A stretch of DNA of 64,000 nt from Notolepis coatsorum (GCA_963971535.1 OZ020594.1:115541127-115605126), one strand, 5' to 3'; shown: positions 44,393-55,824, counted from the first letter of the stretch. Notes: generated by a model not told the origin, from the letters alone. Numbers and translations are program-made.

Positions 44393-44650
44393 AAGGGGAT
44401 GCAGACCAGAGAAAGACTTTCGTCTTGTTTACATCAGGGTCCCCCATTTTCAATTCATAATGACAGTTCATGAAGTTTATCTTGGAATAATGATGGATAC
44501 GATAACATTATTTGAAGAAGCTCTTGGTACCCAAACTCCTGTATCCAATAATAATAATACACCTATCTGATAGACGGGACCCTGATGTAAACAAGACGAA
44601 AGTATTTTTCTGGTCTGCATCCCCTTAACAATGGTTTGTATTGAGCCTGG
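44393..44650. mobile_element. Inverted pair of LINE 3' tail pieces
   Basis: 44393-44456 (minus sense) and 44572-44650 (plus sense) both carry GGGACCCTGATGTAAACAAG, ACGAAAGT and TCTGGTCTGCATCCCCTT, in opposite orientation about 115 bp apart. Same family as 15566-15705. Confidence 0.75.
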
Positions 44651-45955
44651 TGGTTTCAGCTGTCCTGACTGTGATGGTTTCAGCTGTCCTGACTGTGATG
44701 GTTTCAGCTGTCCTGCATGACTGATGGTTTCAGCTGTCCTGACTGTGATGGTTTCAGCTGTCCTGACTGTGATGGTTTCAGCTGTCCTGACTGTGATGGT
44801 TTCAGCTGTCCTGCATGACTGATGGTTTCAGCTGTCCTGACTGTGATGGTTTCAGCTGTCCTGCATGACTGATGGTTTCAGCTGTCCTGACTGTGATGGT
44901 TTCAGCTGTCCTGACTGTGGTGGTTTCAGCTGTCCTGACTGTGATTGTTTCAGCTGTCCTGACTGTGATGGTTTCAGCTGTCCTGACTGATGGTTTCAGC
45001 TGTCCTGACTGTGGTGGTTTCAGCTGTCCTGACTGTGATGGTTTCAGCTGTCCTGACTGTGATGGTTTCAGCTGTCCTGATTGTGGTGGTTTCAGCTGTC
45101 CTGACTGTGGTGGTTTCAGCTGTCCTGACTGTGGTGGTTTCAGCTGTCCTGACTGTGGTGGTTTCAGCTGTCTGTCCTGACTGTGGTGGTTTCAGCTGTC
45201 CTGACTGTGATTGTTTCAGCTGTCCTGACTGTGATGGTTTCAGCTGTCCTGACTGATGGTTTCAGCTGTCCTGACTGTGGTGGTTTCAGCTGTCCTGACT
45301 GTGATGGTTTCAGCTGTCCTGACTGTGATGGTTTCAGCTGTCCTGATTGTGGTGGTTTCAGCTGTCCTGACTGTGGTGGTTTCAGCTGTCCTGACTGTGG
45401 TGGTTTCAGCTGTCCTGACTGTGGTGGTTTCAGCTGTCCTGACTGTGGTGGTTTCAGCTGTCTGTCCTGACTGTGGTGGTTTCATCTGTCCTGACTGTGA
45501 TGGTTTCAGCTGTCCTGACTGTGATGGTTTCAGCTGTCCTGACTGTGATGGTTTCAGCTGTCTGTCCTGACTGTGGTGGTTTCAGCTGTCTGTCCTGACT
45601 GTGGTGGTTTCAGCTGTCTGTCCTGACTGTGGTGGTTTCAGCTGTCTGTCCTGACTGTGGTGGTTTCAGCTGCTGTCCTGACTGTGGTGGTTTCAGCTGT
45701 CCTGACTGTGGTGGTTTCAGCTGTCCTGACTGTGATGGTTTCAGCTGTCTGTCCTGACTGTGATGGTTTTAGCTGTCTGTCCTGACTGTGATGGTTCCAG
45801 CTGTCTGTCCTGACTGTGGTGGTTTCAGATGTCCTGACTGTGGTGGTTTCAGCTGTCCTGACTGTGATGGTTTCAGCTGTCTGTCCTGACTGTGGTGGTT
45901 TCAGCTGCCCTGACTGTGATGGTTTCAGCTGTCCTGACTGTGGTGGGAAGTTCAT
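44645..45955. repeat. Minisatellite of about 1.3 kb, 24 bp unit
   Basis: Unit GATGGTTTCAGCTGTCCTGA plus CTGT, with T/G variants and frequent 4 bp CTGT insertions (28 bp units), over fifty units. A higher-order repeat is visible: about 44986-45180 is repeated at about 45252-45475. Each unit has CAGCTG (an E-box). The frames translate as GFSCPDCD octapeptides, an artefact of the unit. Confidence 0.95.
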
Positions 45956-46325
45956 TCCATCAACATGAAGGGAGGACAGAGAATAGCCTGCTTCGTTTCG
46001 ATGACGCTGTCACGTTTTAGATTCAAACGTGAAAGTTGTATACTATACTTAGAAATATAAGAGATGAAACACTTTTGAAGGTATTTATTATAAACAGTTT
46101 AACATAACAGCAAATTAGCAAGGTACAATTGAAATCTAGCGATTGTTACAACCGGCCGGTTGAGTATATTTAAAGGAAAGTATAAAAGTCAAGTCATGAC
46201 TTCCGGTTGTGTGATGTCCGGGTAGCAGCTTGAATCTCGAGTTCCTCAGAACCCCAGAGATAAACGACCCAACAAACAGATATTGTCAGCAACATTTAAC
46301 GAGTGAGACGGTAAGAAGTCTAAAG

Positions 46326-47348
46326 ATGAGCCCGACGAAACGAAAGGCTAAAAGAAATACCAAAACCGACTCTGGAAATGAGAAAGATGTCACAGATGAA
46401 CAGGCTCCTCAAACCAGCTCTTCCGACACTGACGAGGAAACAGAGAGAGAGGAATCCGCGATTCTAAAAGAATTAAAAGATCTAAGGAGAGAGAATAAAG
46501 AAGCACACAATGCCACTCAGTCTTCAGTGAGCAAACTTGAAACATCTATGTCGCAAGTAACTGAATGGATTGACAAAACAGAAGGTAGAATTACGGTAAT
46601 TGAAAAACAAATCACGAAACTGGATGATAGTGGAATGAGACACCAGAGGGCGCTCAAATACCTTGTAAAAAGAGATGCAGAAATTACTGCAACCTGTGAA
46701 GACTTGCAAAATAGACTCAGACGCAACAATATCCGGATCTACCAAGTCCCTGAAGATAGCGAGGACAAGGATACTAAAGAGTTTGTGAAGCAGCTATTGA
46801 CAACATCCCTGAAAATAACACCTGAACTTGAGTCTGAGATTAAGATAGAAAGAGCGCACAGATCACTGACGGCCAAACCGAAAGATTCTAGCGCCCCCCC
46901 GCGCTCTATCATTGTGCGCTTTCTAGATTTCAATATCAAAGAACAGGTGTTACAGCTCGCATGGGGACAATCCGTCACACTTCAAGGGAAAAGGATCTAT
47001 TTTGATCACGATTACTCCCCAGACCTGCAAAAGAAGAGGGGTCAGGTGCGTCACGTCATCAAACAGCTGAAGGAAAAAGGGATACGCGCTAATTGTCCAT
47101 ACCCGGCACGACTCAGGATGACAACAGAATCGGGAACGAAGGTGTTTGACTCGCTGGTGGATGCAATTCCCACACTAAAAGAACTGGGAATTCATGTCCA
47201 AATCGACGAAAGAGAGCAACTACAAAGAGAACTGACAAGGGACAGGTGGCGAACACAAAGAAGAGGGCGAGAGCAGCGAACGAAAGGAGCCATGACGTCA
47301 CTATCTGCCGCAGACCTAAGATCATTCATGGACGATAAAGATGAGTAA
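46326..47348 (+). CDS. L1 ORF1 protein (RNA-binding chaperone)
   Basis: 340 residues from ATG 46326 (MSPTKRKAKRNTKTDSGNEK); in-frame codons continue upstream to 46230 but without ATG. Residues about 1-40 are basic then acidic. About 45-135 form a coiled coil with heptad Leu/Ile (ILKELKDLRRENKE, VSKLETSMSQV, GRITVIEKQITKL). About 137-230 is the RRM-like domain starting RLRRNNIRIYQVPE. About 235-310 is the C-terminal domain (RSIIVRFLDFNIKEQVLQLA). This is the L1 ORF1p plan (trimeric RNA-binding protein of the L1 ribonucleoprotein), not the CCHC type of Tx1. The C-terminal tail is Arg/Gln-rich. Confidence 0.9.
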   Translation: MSPTKRKAKRNTKTDSGNEKDVTDEQAPQTSSSDTDEETEREESAILKELKDLRRENKEAHNATQSSVSKLETSMSQVTEWIDKTEGRITVIEKQITKLDDSGMRHQRALKYLVKRDAEITATCEDLQNRLRRNNIRIYQVPEDSEDKDTKEFVKQLLTTSLKITPELESEIKIERAHRSLTAKPKDSSAPPRSIIVRFLDFNIKEQVLQLAWGQSVTLQGKRIYFDHDYSPDLQKKRGQVRHVIKQLKEKGIRANCPYPARLRMTTESGTKVFDSLVDAIPTLKELGIHVQIDEREQLQRELTRDRWRTQRRGREQRTKGAMTSLSAADLRSFMDDKDE

Positions 47349-47849
47349 ACCAGTTAGATATAGTAATAGTAGACTAACGAAATGTTTACAATAAGTGTAA
47401 AACACAAGAAATAATGGACATGCTGCTGACTAATATGATTATCATTTACCCTGAGTATTAATTACCTGTTGGGAAAATTTAAATATATCAAATCTACTTT
47501 AATTTATATGTGGTTCTGAGGCCAGAGACTGAGCCATAGACGGATCACACTTAGCCTGTGTTATCAGGCAAAGGTTAACCCTATACGTTCGTGGTTAACT
47601 TCTCTGCACTTAGTGCAATATGCTCCCTGAGAGAGAAAGCTACACCTCTCTAGAACATCGGGAGATTATTTCATTTGTGATTTATGTAAGACAGCTTACT
47701 GGAAAATTGGAAGCCCTAGGTTTTCCCTTACAAGTGAATAGGGGACCATTTTGTTTTGTTTTTTATGTTGTATACTCTTTGACAAATGCCTCAAGCTCAT
47801 ATACTATGGAAGATAGATCTATGTTGTACATACGAAATACAATGACATT
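47349..47849 (+). other. L1 inter-ORF spacer
   Basis: About 500 bases between ORF1 and ORF2, longer than in mammalian L1. Stops in all three frames; ORF2 would need re-initiation or another entry mode. Confidence 0.7.
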
Positions 47850-50800
47850 ATGACAAGCCTTAAATGTATTAGTTACAATATAAATGGTCTTAACAACCCA
47901 ATAAAGAGGAAAAAACTTTTTGGACAACTTAAGAAAATGCAGTGCTCTATAGCATTCATTCAAGAAACGCATTTATCAATGAACGAACACCAGAAACTGA
48001 AGAGAGAATGGGTGGGCCAGGTGTATAGTGCGTCCTGTCAAACAGGGAAAAAGAGAGGAGTGGCTATTCTATTTAACAAATCAGTATACTTCACCAAAGA
48101 AAAGGAAATTGCAGATGACCAGGGCAGATATGTTATGGTCCTGGGGTCAATAGGAGGATCAATCATAACCTTTCTAAATATATATGCACCAAATGAAGAC
48201 TGCCCCAATTTCTTTAAAGGTATAGCCTCACTTTTGGCTGGTAACGCCAAAGGAATTATCCTTATGGCCGGTGATTTCAACTGTGTACTAAATCCAAAAG
48301 TAGACAAACTGCCTGTAGATTGTGGACCCATTTCAAAAAAATCTAGATCACTGAATGCAATGATAAAAGAATTTGGACTTATAGATGCATGGCGTTTCCA
48401 CCATCCTAGGCAGAAAGACTTTACCTTTAGGTCTGGGGTCCATGGTAGCTACTCTCGGATAGATTACTTCTGTATTTCCAAGCAAGATATTGACAAAGTT
48501 GAATCATGTATCATTGAACCAGCGACCATCTCAGATCATGGACCTCTAACTCTTCAACTTAACCTCAGTACCAATAAAATCTTTAAATATTGGAGGCTCA
48601 ATGTATCCATGCTGTCTGACTCTCACACACGGGAGAGGATAAGTGAAGAACTGAAGAGTTATTTTGACCTCAACAATAAGGGGGATGTCTCACCATCAAT
48701 TTTATGGGACGCGGCAAAGGCTGTAATGAGAGGTATAATTATCTCAATTTCAAGTGCACTAAAGAAACAGCGAAATGAAAAACAACAGAACCTAGAAAAT
48801 GAGTTAAAAATACTAGAAAGGAAACATAAACTGAACAGAGATGAGGAAGATTTAAAAGCTCTACTAACCTGCAAACAAAAACTAGATGACCTGATGACAT
48901 ACAAAGCGGAAGGAGCCCTTAGATTTGCTGGTAGGAATTACTATGAGATGGGAAATAGGGCAAGCAAGCTACTGTCATTCCAGCTCCACAAAATACAGTC
49001 AAGTCGGATAGTTCCAAAGATTAAACACCCCAGCACACACATGGAAGTAATGCAAACGCAAGAAATTGCTAATGCATTTGCAGATTACTATACCGACCTC
49101 TACAAAGCACAGCAATTGGAAAACAAGAAAGAAAAAATCAACAACTTCTTAGATAACCTTAAACTTTCTAAACTATCCCCAGATGAGGCGGATGAGCTAA
49201 CCTCCCCTATTACGGAGAAGGAGATAGGGGAAACTATTCAGATGCTTAAGAACAATAAATCACCAGGTACAGATGGGTTTTCAAATGAATTTTATAAACA
49301 TTTCACTGAACAATTAACACCAGTATTAAGTGTAGTTTATAACTATGCCCTATCTGAGAGAGATCCACCAGGAAGCTGGTCAGAAGCTATTGTCTCGGTA
49401 ATACATAAAGAAGGTAAAGACCCCACAAGATGTAGTTCCTATAGGCCCATAAGTCTCCTTTGCAACGATTTCAAGATATTGACATCTATACTTAAAAAAA
49501 GAATACAGAAACATATAATAAAACTGATACACCCAGACCAGACTGGCTTTATCACTGGTCGACAGGGTGCTAACAACATCAGAAGAACTTTAAATCTGCA
49601 AACAGTGGCTGGATCTCGAAAAGAACCATCAATGCTTCTCGGCTTAGATGCCGAGAAGGCATTTGATAGAGTTGATTGGCTGTACCTTGAACTAACATTG
49701 AAAGGTATGGGATTCAATAACACATTTATAGATTGGATAAAATGTTTATATAAAAATCCTAAGTCTAGAGTAAGGGTGAATGGTCACTGCTCTCACTTCT
49801 TTGAGATACAGAGAGGGACACGCCAAGGAGACGTTTTGTCTCCGTTACTATTCGCGATTGGCATAGAGCCACTAGCGGAGATGATTAGATCAAACCCTCA
49901 GATACAGGGAATAGATGACCAAAAAGGCATTACACACAAGATCTCGCTATTTGCTGATGACATTTTACTTTATATCAAAAACCCGTTAGAATCAATTCCA
50001 AACATAATGATGGATTTAAGAAATTACGGCGAACTGTCGGGTTATAAGATAAATGAGACCAAATCAGAAGCCATGATGATAGTGGGAACATGGCCAACAC
50101 ATCTGAATAGTATAGCACCCTTCCATTGGGCTAGAGACGGATTCAGGTATTTAGGAATCATTTTGACTCCCAGCAGCAATCAGTTATATCAAGCAAACTA
50201 CGAAAAGTTGATTGTACAAATCAAATCAGACATGGCCAGATGGGACATTTTACCTCTCTCCCTAGTGGGAAGAATAGAATCAATTCGAATGAATGTGCTA
50301 CCTAGACTTATTTTTCTCTTCCAGTCTCTACCTATACCAATACCTGCCACTACCTTTAAAATGTTAGATAAACTCCTATCCAAATTTATCTGGCAGAGGA
50401 AAAAACCTAGAGTAAGGCTTAAAACACTATGTTTGCCAAAGAACAAGGGTGGTCTTGGTCTACCAAACCTAAGAAACTACTACTGGGCAGCTCAATTACG
50501 CATACTTGTGCATTGGATACAAAAGGACCTAGATTCAGGATGGGTACAGATTGAGCAAAACTCAATTCCAAAGACCCCTCTCAGATCCATAATATTCCTG
50601 GGGAAAGCATACTGGAAAAAAATTAAGATTGGTAACAAATGGATTACAAATACATTAAAGGTATGGGAAAGTGTAAGGAAAAAGGGGGGAGGTCCACGAT
50701 CAATATCTAGGGCCATGCCAATAGCAGACAATACAGAATTCCGACCAGCTATGGAGGATGGGGGTTTTAAAAAATGGGCGGATTTGGGCCTGGTTACTAT

Positions 50801-51638
50801 CAATCAATTAATGGAAGGAGACTGTTTTAAATCGTTTGCACAGCTACAGCAATGTTTTGATCTACCTTCGAAAGACATGTTTAGATACTTTCAAATAAGA
50901 CACTATGTAATGACTCACAGTGAGTGGGAAGCAATTAAGAGACCACCAACAAATGTGGAGCGGTACTTTATTAACACAATAGAAAAAAACTTGATGGAAA
51001 GAAAGCAGATATCCAATATTTACAACATGTTACAACTAGACGATCCAGGAGACACCACCTATATTAAAGAAAAATGGGAGTTGGAAGCTAATGTGATCAT
51101 AGAAAATGAAGAATGGGAGGACAGCCATTCAAGCAATCATAAAATCACAAATAGTCCAATGTGGAAGGAGTTTGACTGGAAGGTCAAGGTCAGGTACTTT
51201 AGGACTCCTCAAGTTCTCTCCGGATTTGCTGGTGGGTCCTCACCACTATGTTGGAGAGGATGTGGATTGATCGGAGATCATACACATATTTTCTGGGACT
51301 GTCCAAGGGTGCAGACATTTTGGGTGAATATCAAAAATGAGATTAAAACCATTCTAGATCTTGACTTACCTCTGAATCCATCGTACTATATCTTGGGATG
51401 TATACCGAAAGGCACATACTATGGAGATACGTTATACATCTTGAGAGTGATACTGTTAATAGCAAGGAAAATGATAACTATGGCATGGCTACAAAATCAA
51501 CCACCGTCAATCAAACAATGGACCAAGAGACTGAGACAGATGTATACAATGGAAGAAATGACTGCACAATTGCAACTGAAAAAAGATATGTTTATGCAGA
51601 GATGGTCACATGTAACCTTGTACCTGGAGATACACTAG
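47850..51638 (+). CDS. L1 ORF2 protein: endonuclease and reverse transcriptase
   Basis: 1262 residues, no stop. The APE-type endonuclease covers 1-235: YNINGLNN (9-16), FIQETH (E39), MAGDFNC (about 139-145), SRIDYF (about 203) and SDHGPL (about 227). RT covers about 460-790: SSYRPISLLCNDFKIL (about 529), LGLDAEKAFDRVDW (about 598), GTRQGDVLSPLLFAIG (about 655) and LFADDILLY (about 700), with all three catalytic Asp present. A Cys/His motif CWRGCGLIGDHTHIFWDC (about 1134-1151) is near the C-terminus, as in L1. The protein nicks target DNA and primes cDNA from its own RNA (target-primed reverse transcription). The length is normal for the family. Confidence 0.96.
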   Translation: MTSLKCISYNINGLNNPIKRKKLFGQLKKMQCSIAFIQETHLSMNEHQKLKREWVGQVYSASCQTGKKRGVAILFNKSVYFTKEKEIADDQGRYVMVLGSIGGSIITFLNIYAPNEDCPNFFKGIASLLAGNAKGIILMAGDFNCVLNPKVDKLPVDCGPISKKSRSLNAMIKEFGLIDAWRFHHPRQKDFTFRSGVHGSYSRIDYFCISKQDIDKVESCIIEPATISDHGPLTLQLNLSTNKIFKYWRLNVSMLSDSHTRERISEELKSYFDLNNKGDVSPSILWDAAKAVMRGIIISISSALKKQRNEKQQNLENELKILERKHKLNRDEEDLKALLTCKQKLDDLMTYKAEGALRFAGRNYYEMGNRASKLLSFQLHKIQSSRIVPKIKHPSTHMEVMQTQEIANAFADYYTDLYKAQQLENKKEKINNFLDNLKLSKLSPDEADELTSPITEKEIGETIQMLKNNKSPGTDGFSNEFYKHFTEQLTPVLSVVYNYALSERDPPGSWSEAIVSVIHKEGKDPTRCSSYRPISLLCNDFKILTSILKKRIQKHIIKLIHPDQTGFITGRQGANNIRRTLNLQTVAGSRKEPSMLLGLDAEKAFDRVDWLYLELTLKGMGFNNTFIDWIKCLYKNPKSRVRVNGHCSHFFEIQRGTRQGDVLSPLLFAIGIEPLAEMIRSNPQIQGIDDQKGITHKISLFADDILLYIKNPLESIPNIMMDLRNYGELSGYKINETKSEAMMIVGTWPTHLNSIAPFHWARDGFRYLGIILTPSSNQLYQANYEKLIVQIKSDMARWDILPLSLVGRIESIRMNVLPRLIFLFQSLPIPIPATTFKMLDKLLSKFIWQRKKPRVRLKTLCLPKNKGGLGLPNLRNYYWAAQLRILVHWIQKDLDSGWVQIEQNSIPKTPLRSIIFLGKAYWKKIKIGNKWITNTLKVWESVRKKGGGPRSISRAMPIADNTEFRPAMEDGGFKKWADLGLVTINQLMEGDCFKSFAQLQQCFDLPSKDMFRYFQIRHYVMTHSEWEAIKRPPTNVERYFINTIEKNLMERKQISNIYNMLQLDDPGDTTYIKEKWELEANVIIENEEWEDSHSSNHKITNSPMWKEFDWKVKVRYFRTPQVLSGFAGGSSPLCWRGCGLIGDHTHIFWDCPRVQTFWVNIKNEIKTILDLDLPLNPSYYILGCIPKGTYYGDTLYILRVILLIARKMITMAWLQNQPPSIKQWTKRLRQMYTMEEMTAQLQLKKDMFMQRWSHVTLYLEIH

Positions 51639-52634
51639 CATGAGTCTGACGCCCTCTCTCTCTTTTTTTCTTTTTTTTGTTGTTCTTTTTTCTTTTTTTT
51701 TTCTTTTGCTAAATTTATTTTTCTATTTATTTTTTCGTTTCTTATCCTACAAAAAATCAAAAAAAAAATTGTAAAAATCCCTCCCCACTGGGTTGTTTAA
51801 GAGGCGTACTCGGATTATACAGCTTATTTTGATTATGCTGAATACTTTGAAAACAAATTGAATAAGAGGGAAGAGCCTGAGTAACAAATGTCATTGAATA
51901 TGTGAATCAAGTATATTATACTGTATGATTATTGCAATGTGATGTTCATTATGACACAAAATAAAAGAAAGTTCAAAAAAAAAAAAAAAGTCAAGTCATT
52001 GTGTCAGTCCAGCATGTTTCCTCCGTTCCAGTCTGTGTCCAGTCCAAGTCAAAGCAGAAGAAGTCGAAGTGAAGTGAAGTCAAAAAAGTCCCCCCTTCCC
52101 TGTGGGGGTGATCTTTTATTAGCGATCCCATAGTCCAGTGTGTATGTGGTCTCAGTCCTGCGTGCACGTTGTGTGTCTGTGTGTATTGCTCAGCCTGTAT
52201 GTCCGGCGTGCATGAGTGCATGTAGCGCGCGTTTACGTGTAAGTAGGTGCATGTGTGTATCTAGGATAACGATCTGTGATTTAATAGCGACTGGACTTCG
52301 TGACCACTGAATGACCCAGTCGTATTTCATTCGGCTTGTGGCATCCTGTTGAATTTATGTGATCGGCTAATCTGGTGGGTGAGCAAGGGTGTGTATGTGT
52401 GTGTGTAGGTTTGTGTGTGTGTGTGTAGGTTTGTGTGTGTGTGTGTGTGTGGGTTCGTGTGTGTGTGTGCTTGTGTGAGAGGAACGGTACCATGTACCAG
52501 GGGTCAGCCTGCAGGTCACTGATCTGTGAGTGGCCCTCTTGTCTGAGAGAGAGACGTAAACCAGCTTTATATAGTGTAGTGATGGGAGAATGTCTCCGCT
52601 TATAAAATTACATGATACGTGTCATATTTCATCA

Positions 52635-55215
52635 GTCCCCCCTCTCCCTACCCACAGGTAGGGAGAAAATGAAATAGAAGGGGGACCTCAAGCAAAATTA
52701 TCAACAAACAACCACATAATAAAAAATACACACCCAACCGGCCGACCCACAAGAGTCAATAGAGAAACGGCACAATCATCAACCTCTCTACTGGTTTCAT
52801 CAAACAGAGTCCTGCATGTGGCCAAAAAACCTCCCGAGACAAACGGCCCAGAATGTACGGCCAATAAAGAACACATGAATAATAACATGCTCAAATACCA
52901 TGACATAACTGGAGGATAAAAGGCACACATCGTCCCATAGTCTCGCTATTATGGTAACGGCCCTTGGCGCAGCTCACAGCACATCAGACTCACTGTGAGT
53001 TTGTCAAACATAACACAACACTGTACATCAACAGAACAGCGCATAATAAAACATAACGGTGTATATAAAAAAAAACATAACAGCCTATAATAAAACATAA
53101 TAGTGTATATCAAAACATAATAGTGTCGTAGGGCGCCAAAAGGCCCCCTAAAAAACAGAAAAATACAAAAGAAAACGAAACTTCACCGCCGCCCGACGTC
53201 CGCGACGGATCACAGCTCTACATATCAGACTTGTACGCAACCTTGTGGAGTGTGACCACATACAATGGGGGCCCAGAGGAGAGAGATGAATTGGTGCGGA
53301 TACAGAGAGATGAGAGAGAGAGAGTAGAATAGGAGACAGAACAGGCTAGAGGCCGATAACACGAGGCGTCTTCTCCCGGTACCAGGTACAGGAGAGTCCG
53401 TGACATCCGGTGAGGAGAGGCCAGGCACAGCCCCCCCCATTATCTGGATATCAACACGTGGCAACGGACAGCTCCACACTACCCGCACAGTCAGTGGGGG
53501 TTAAACGGGGGAGGAGGAGTAGAAGAAGGATGTCCTCCGAGACGACTGCCCCCCCCCCCCCGGTAGAGTCCAGAGTCTTATGACAGGAGGGATCGCAGGT
53601 GGGCAGATGACCCAGAGGGGAAGAGAGTGGAGCGAACCGTTTACAGAGGAATAAACAAAAACTCATTGCCATAACCTTACAGAGGAATAAAAACAACAAA
53701 AAAATAAAGTAGTCCACTCTAACATTAACCAGGATCTGTAAAATATGGAAATGATGCATGACACCCTCGCACAACGTACACCTTTGAAATATGGATAAGA
53801 CAGATCAGACAGCTCAGCATTATTCTGCACAATATCAATCACATCTCAAGACGGTCCAATTTTAGTTCAGTCACATTTTGCATAATTTCAATCAATTCAT
53901 ACTTTCTCACCTACTATTCCAATACTCTCATTCCAATTAATTATTTCAGCCCAGTAATTTATCCAGTTGTCGAGTCCAATTCAGTTGCTTATTCCACACC
54001 CCGCAGGCCACCAGGCAGAGAGCGCCGAACAACATTCCAGCCTCGTCAGTCAGCCATCACCCCCAGAGAACACTGCACCACACCGAATTCAGGCCGAAGT
54101 CCTGTTGCCGGCCCCTCCCCCTCAATTCGGCCCCAGCCCTACATTTTCAGGCGATCATCGAGCGACAGCCCGCGATATCGACCGGGGCTTCCAGAACCCA
54201 CCTCAAGGCAATTCCACCCCAAGATCAGTTCCGTCACCACCGGCAGAGGTATTTGGAGAGGAGAAGGGCCTCGGTACGGTTCTCATCATGACCACAGCGT
54301 CCCCAAGGAAGTGGACGACAGCTGACCGTTCCCCCATCGCATCCTCGGTCGCTCAGCCACTCCCCAGTCCGGCAGCCCGTGGAGGAAACAAAAGCACACA
54401 AAATACCACAGCTTACTCGACAACCACAAGCCGTTTACAATTTATCCAGACACTCTTCATGAGAAAACCCATTGACTGAAACTCATACAAAATGTAAAGA
54501 ACCACTTAACTCCAGGTTCCCAGTTCCGGCTCATCAGCGTCACCCTCCGTGCTTATTACACATATATTTCACAAATGAGAAGAAAAAAAACAACAAGAAA
54601 GGAGAAAAATCAGAAACACATATTCCAACATAACACATTGCATAAACCCAAATCAAACCCCAAACAAAACACACCGTCCTATATCAGTGCATTCACAACG
54701 CAGATCTAACCTATTGAGCATACAGTAGTCTACCGAGCATACAGTATTCCAATGAGTATATATATTCTAATGAGTATACAGTATTCTACCGAGTATATAT
54801 ATTCCAATGAGTATACAGTATTCTACTGAGTTATACAGCATTTTACAGACCAGGGGTATACACCAGCATGATTGATGGGTCACGGCCTCCCTAAAGGAGA
54901 GCAGGAAAAGGGGAGAAAAAGAAACACGCAACAACATCCAGTCTCCTACCATAATCATAGAAACATGCAGTAATCGAACCAAGCATACGCTTCACACCCA
55001 TACTCCAGGACACACATGTACCCCATGCACCCCCCAATAAACCATGACAAACAAAATTAGTTAATGTTTTAGTTGGAATCATAAACGCAGAACCATGCAC
55101 CCACAGACAGACATGCACTTAGTATCGTATTTAGGCAACCAAACACATTAGCGGCCTTCCTCCCTGTCTGCCATTACTTCCCCCTAGGCCTAGGAGAGAG
55201 AGAACACGAGAGAGA
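52635..55215 (-). other. LTR element internal region downstream of gag-like frame
   Basis: About 2.6 kb where an autonomous element would carry pol. On the minus strand I see no DTG protease, no (Y/F)xDD and no integrase. The plus-strand open frame 53967-54479 is Pro/Ser-rich and antisense to the element, so I do not accept it as a gene. C-runs (53551-53560) and short TA-rich repeats (54710-54845, TCTA(C/A)(T/C)GAGTATA) occur. Confidence 0.5.
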
Positions 55216-55824
55216 TTAATGGGGATCGCCCCCCTTGTGCTGAGCCGTCACACCTCTCAGCATACCTGATTCCCTGTGCCATCTCTTTCTCAAGGGGCAC
55301 CCAAGATACCAAGTACCAGGATTAGTACACAAAAAACAGCCTCGTGTCCCAGGTTTGGGGGGTGGGCAGGGACATTCCCTGAACCGATGACCAGGCATGC
55401 CACACGAGAAACAGAGTTCTATAGTCCTCTCAACCTCCCCCAGAAAACAGGAGCAGTCAGCCAGGAATGTCTCGGCCTCCGCTAGTCCCCGTTCAGCTCC
55501 CCGTTCAGCTCCAGACACAGCTCCGAAGTCGAAGGGTTCCGTCCCTTCCAAAACAGCTTCCAAAACAGCGGTGGCAGTCGCCACCCTAGTGGCCGCCTGA
55601 GTCGCGCACGCACTGAGCTCAACCTTTGCCGGTGCCGCTGCCGTCCAATGTCCTAAAACCCCTATCCTCTGCACCCTCCCAGCCCACCTTACAAATCTCG
55701 TACTGGCTTTGCGTTTTCCTTCGTCAGCGACCTCACCCAGCCAACGTGAATGCGTGGCCCCCAATACCTGGCCTACGCTACCCGGTTTACACGACCTCCA
55801 CTTCTGTATAATTCGTTCAGACAT
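55216..55824 (-). CDS. Gag-like protein with zinc knuckle of the LTR element
   Basis: 202 residues, minus strand. The N-terminal part is Ala/Arg-rich (MSERIIQKWRSCKPGSVGQV); an acidic/Ala middle (GAERGAERGLAEAETF) leads to CFSCGMPGHRFRECPCPPP, a canonical CCHC nucleocapsid knuckle (C-x2-C-x4-H-x4-C) that binds RNA. A second copy, CFLCTNPGTWYLGCP, has Trp where His is needed and is probably not zinc-binding. Capsid sequences upstream are not recognised, so it may be truncated or frameshifted at the N-terminus. The only coding trace of the element. Confidence 0.7.
   Translation of the reverse strand: MSERIIQKWRSCKPGSVGQVLGATHSRWLGEVADEGKRKASTRFVRWAGRVQRIGVLGHWTAAAPAKVELSACATQAATRVATATAVLEAVLEGTEPFDFGAVSGAERGAERGLAEAETFLADCSCFLGEVERTIELCFSCGMPGHRFRECPCPPPKPGTRGCFLCTNPGTWYLGCPLRKRWHRESGMLRGVTAQHKGGDPH

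Larger units (their letters stand above)
46198..51985 (+). mobile_element. Full-length L1 LINE with both ORFs open
   Basis: The 14 bp duplication AAAAGTCAAGTCAT is at 46184-46197 and 51986-51999. The empty site exists in the right LTR at about 59779-59793. The order is a 128 base 5' region (GACTTCCGGTTGTG...), ORF1 46326-47348, a spacer of about 500 bases, ORF2 47850-51638, a 3' UTR of about 350 bases rich in T/C runs, and an A tail of about 15. The target reads TTTT|A on the minus strand, the canonical L1 endonuclease site. Nothing seen prevents activity. Confidence 0.95.
46008..52634 (-). repeat. 3' LTR of non-autonomous LTR element, split by L1
   Basis: LTR pieces 46008-46197 and 52000-52634 total 825 bases, exactly the length of the right LTR 59603-60427, and every stretch compared is identical. 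The L1 with its 14 bp duplication lies between. The edge next to the internal region (52635) shows, on the minus strand, a purine-rich AGGGAGAGGGGGGAC before TGATGAAA, a polypurine tract, so this is the 3' LTR of a minus-strand element. Confidence 0.92.

Noticed and set aside
44872..45570. Open frames encoding repeated GFSCPDCD octapeptides resembling a CxxC metal-binding protein
   Set aside because: The 24 bp minisatellite unit is a multiple of three and lacks stops in several frames; frames break at every 28 bp unit. No start context or flanking coding sequence.
53967..54479. 170-codon Pro/Ser-rich open frame on the plus strand
   Set aside because: Antisense to the LTR element, no motif, likely GC-driven openness.
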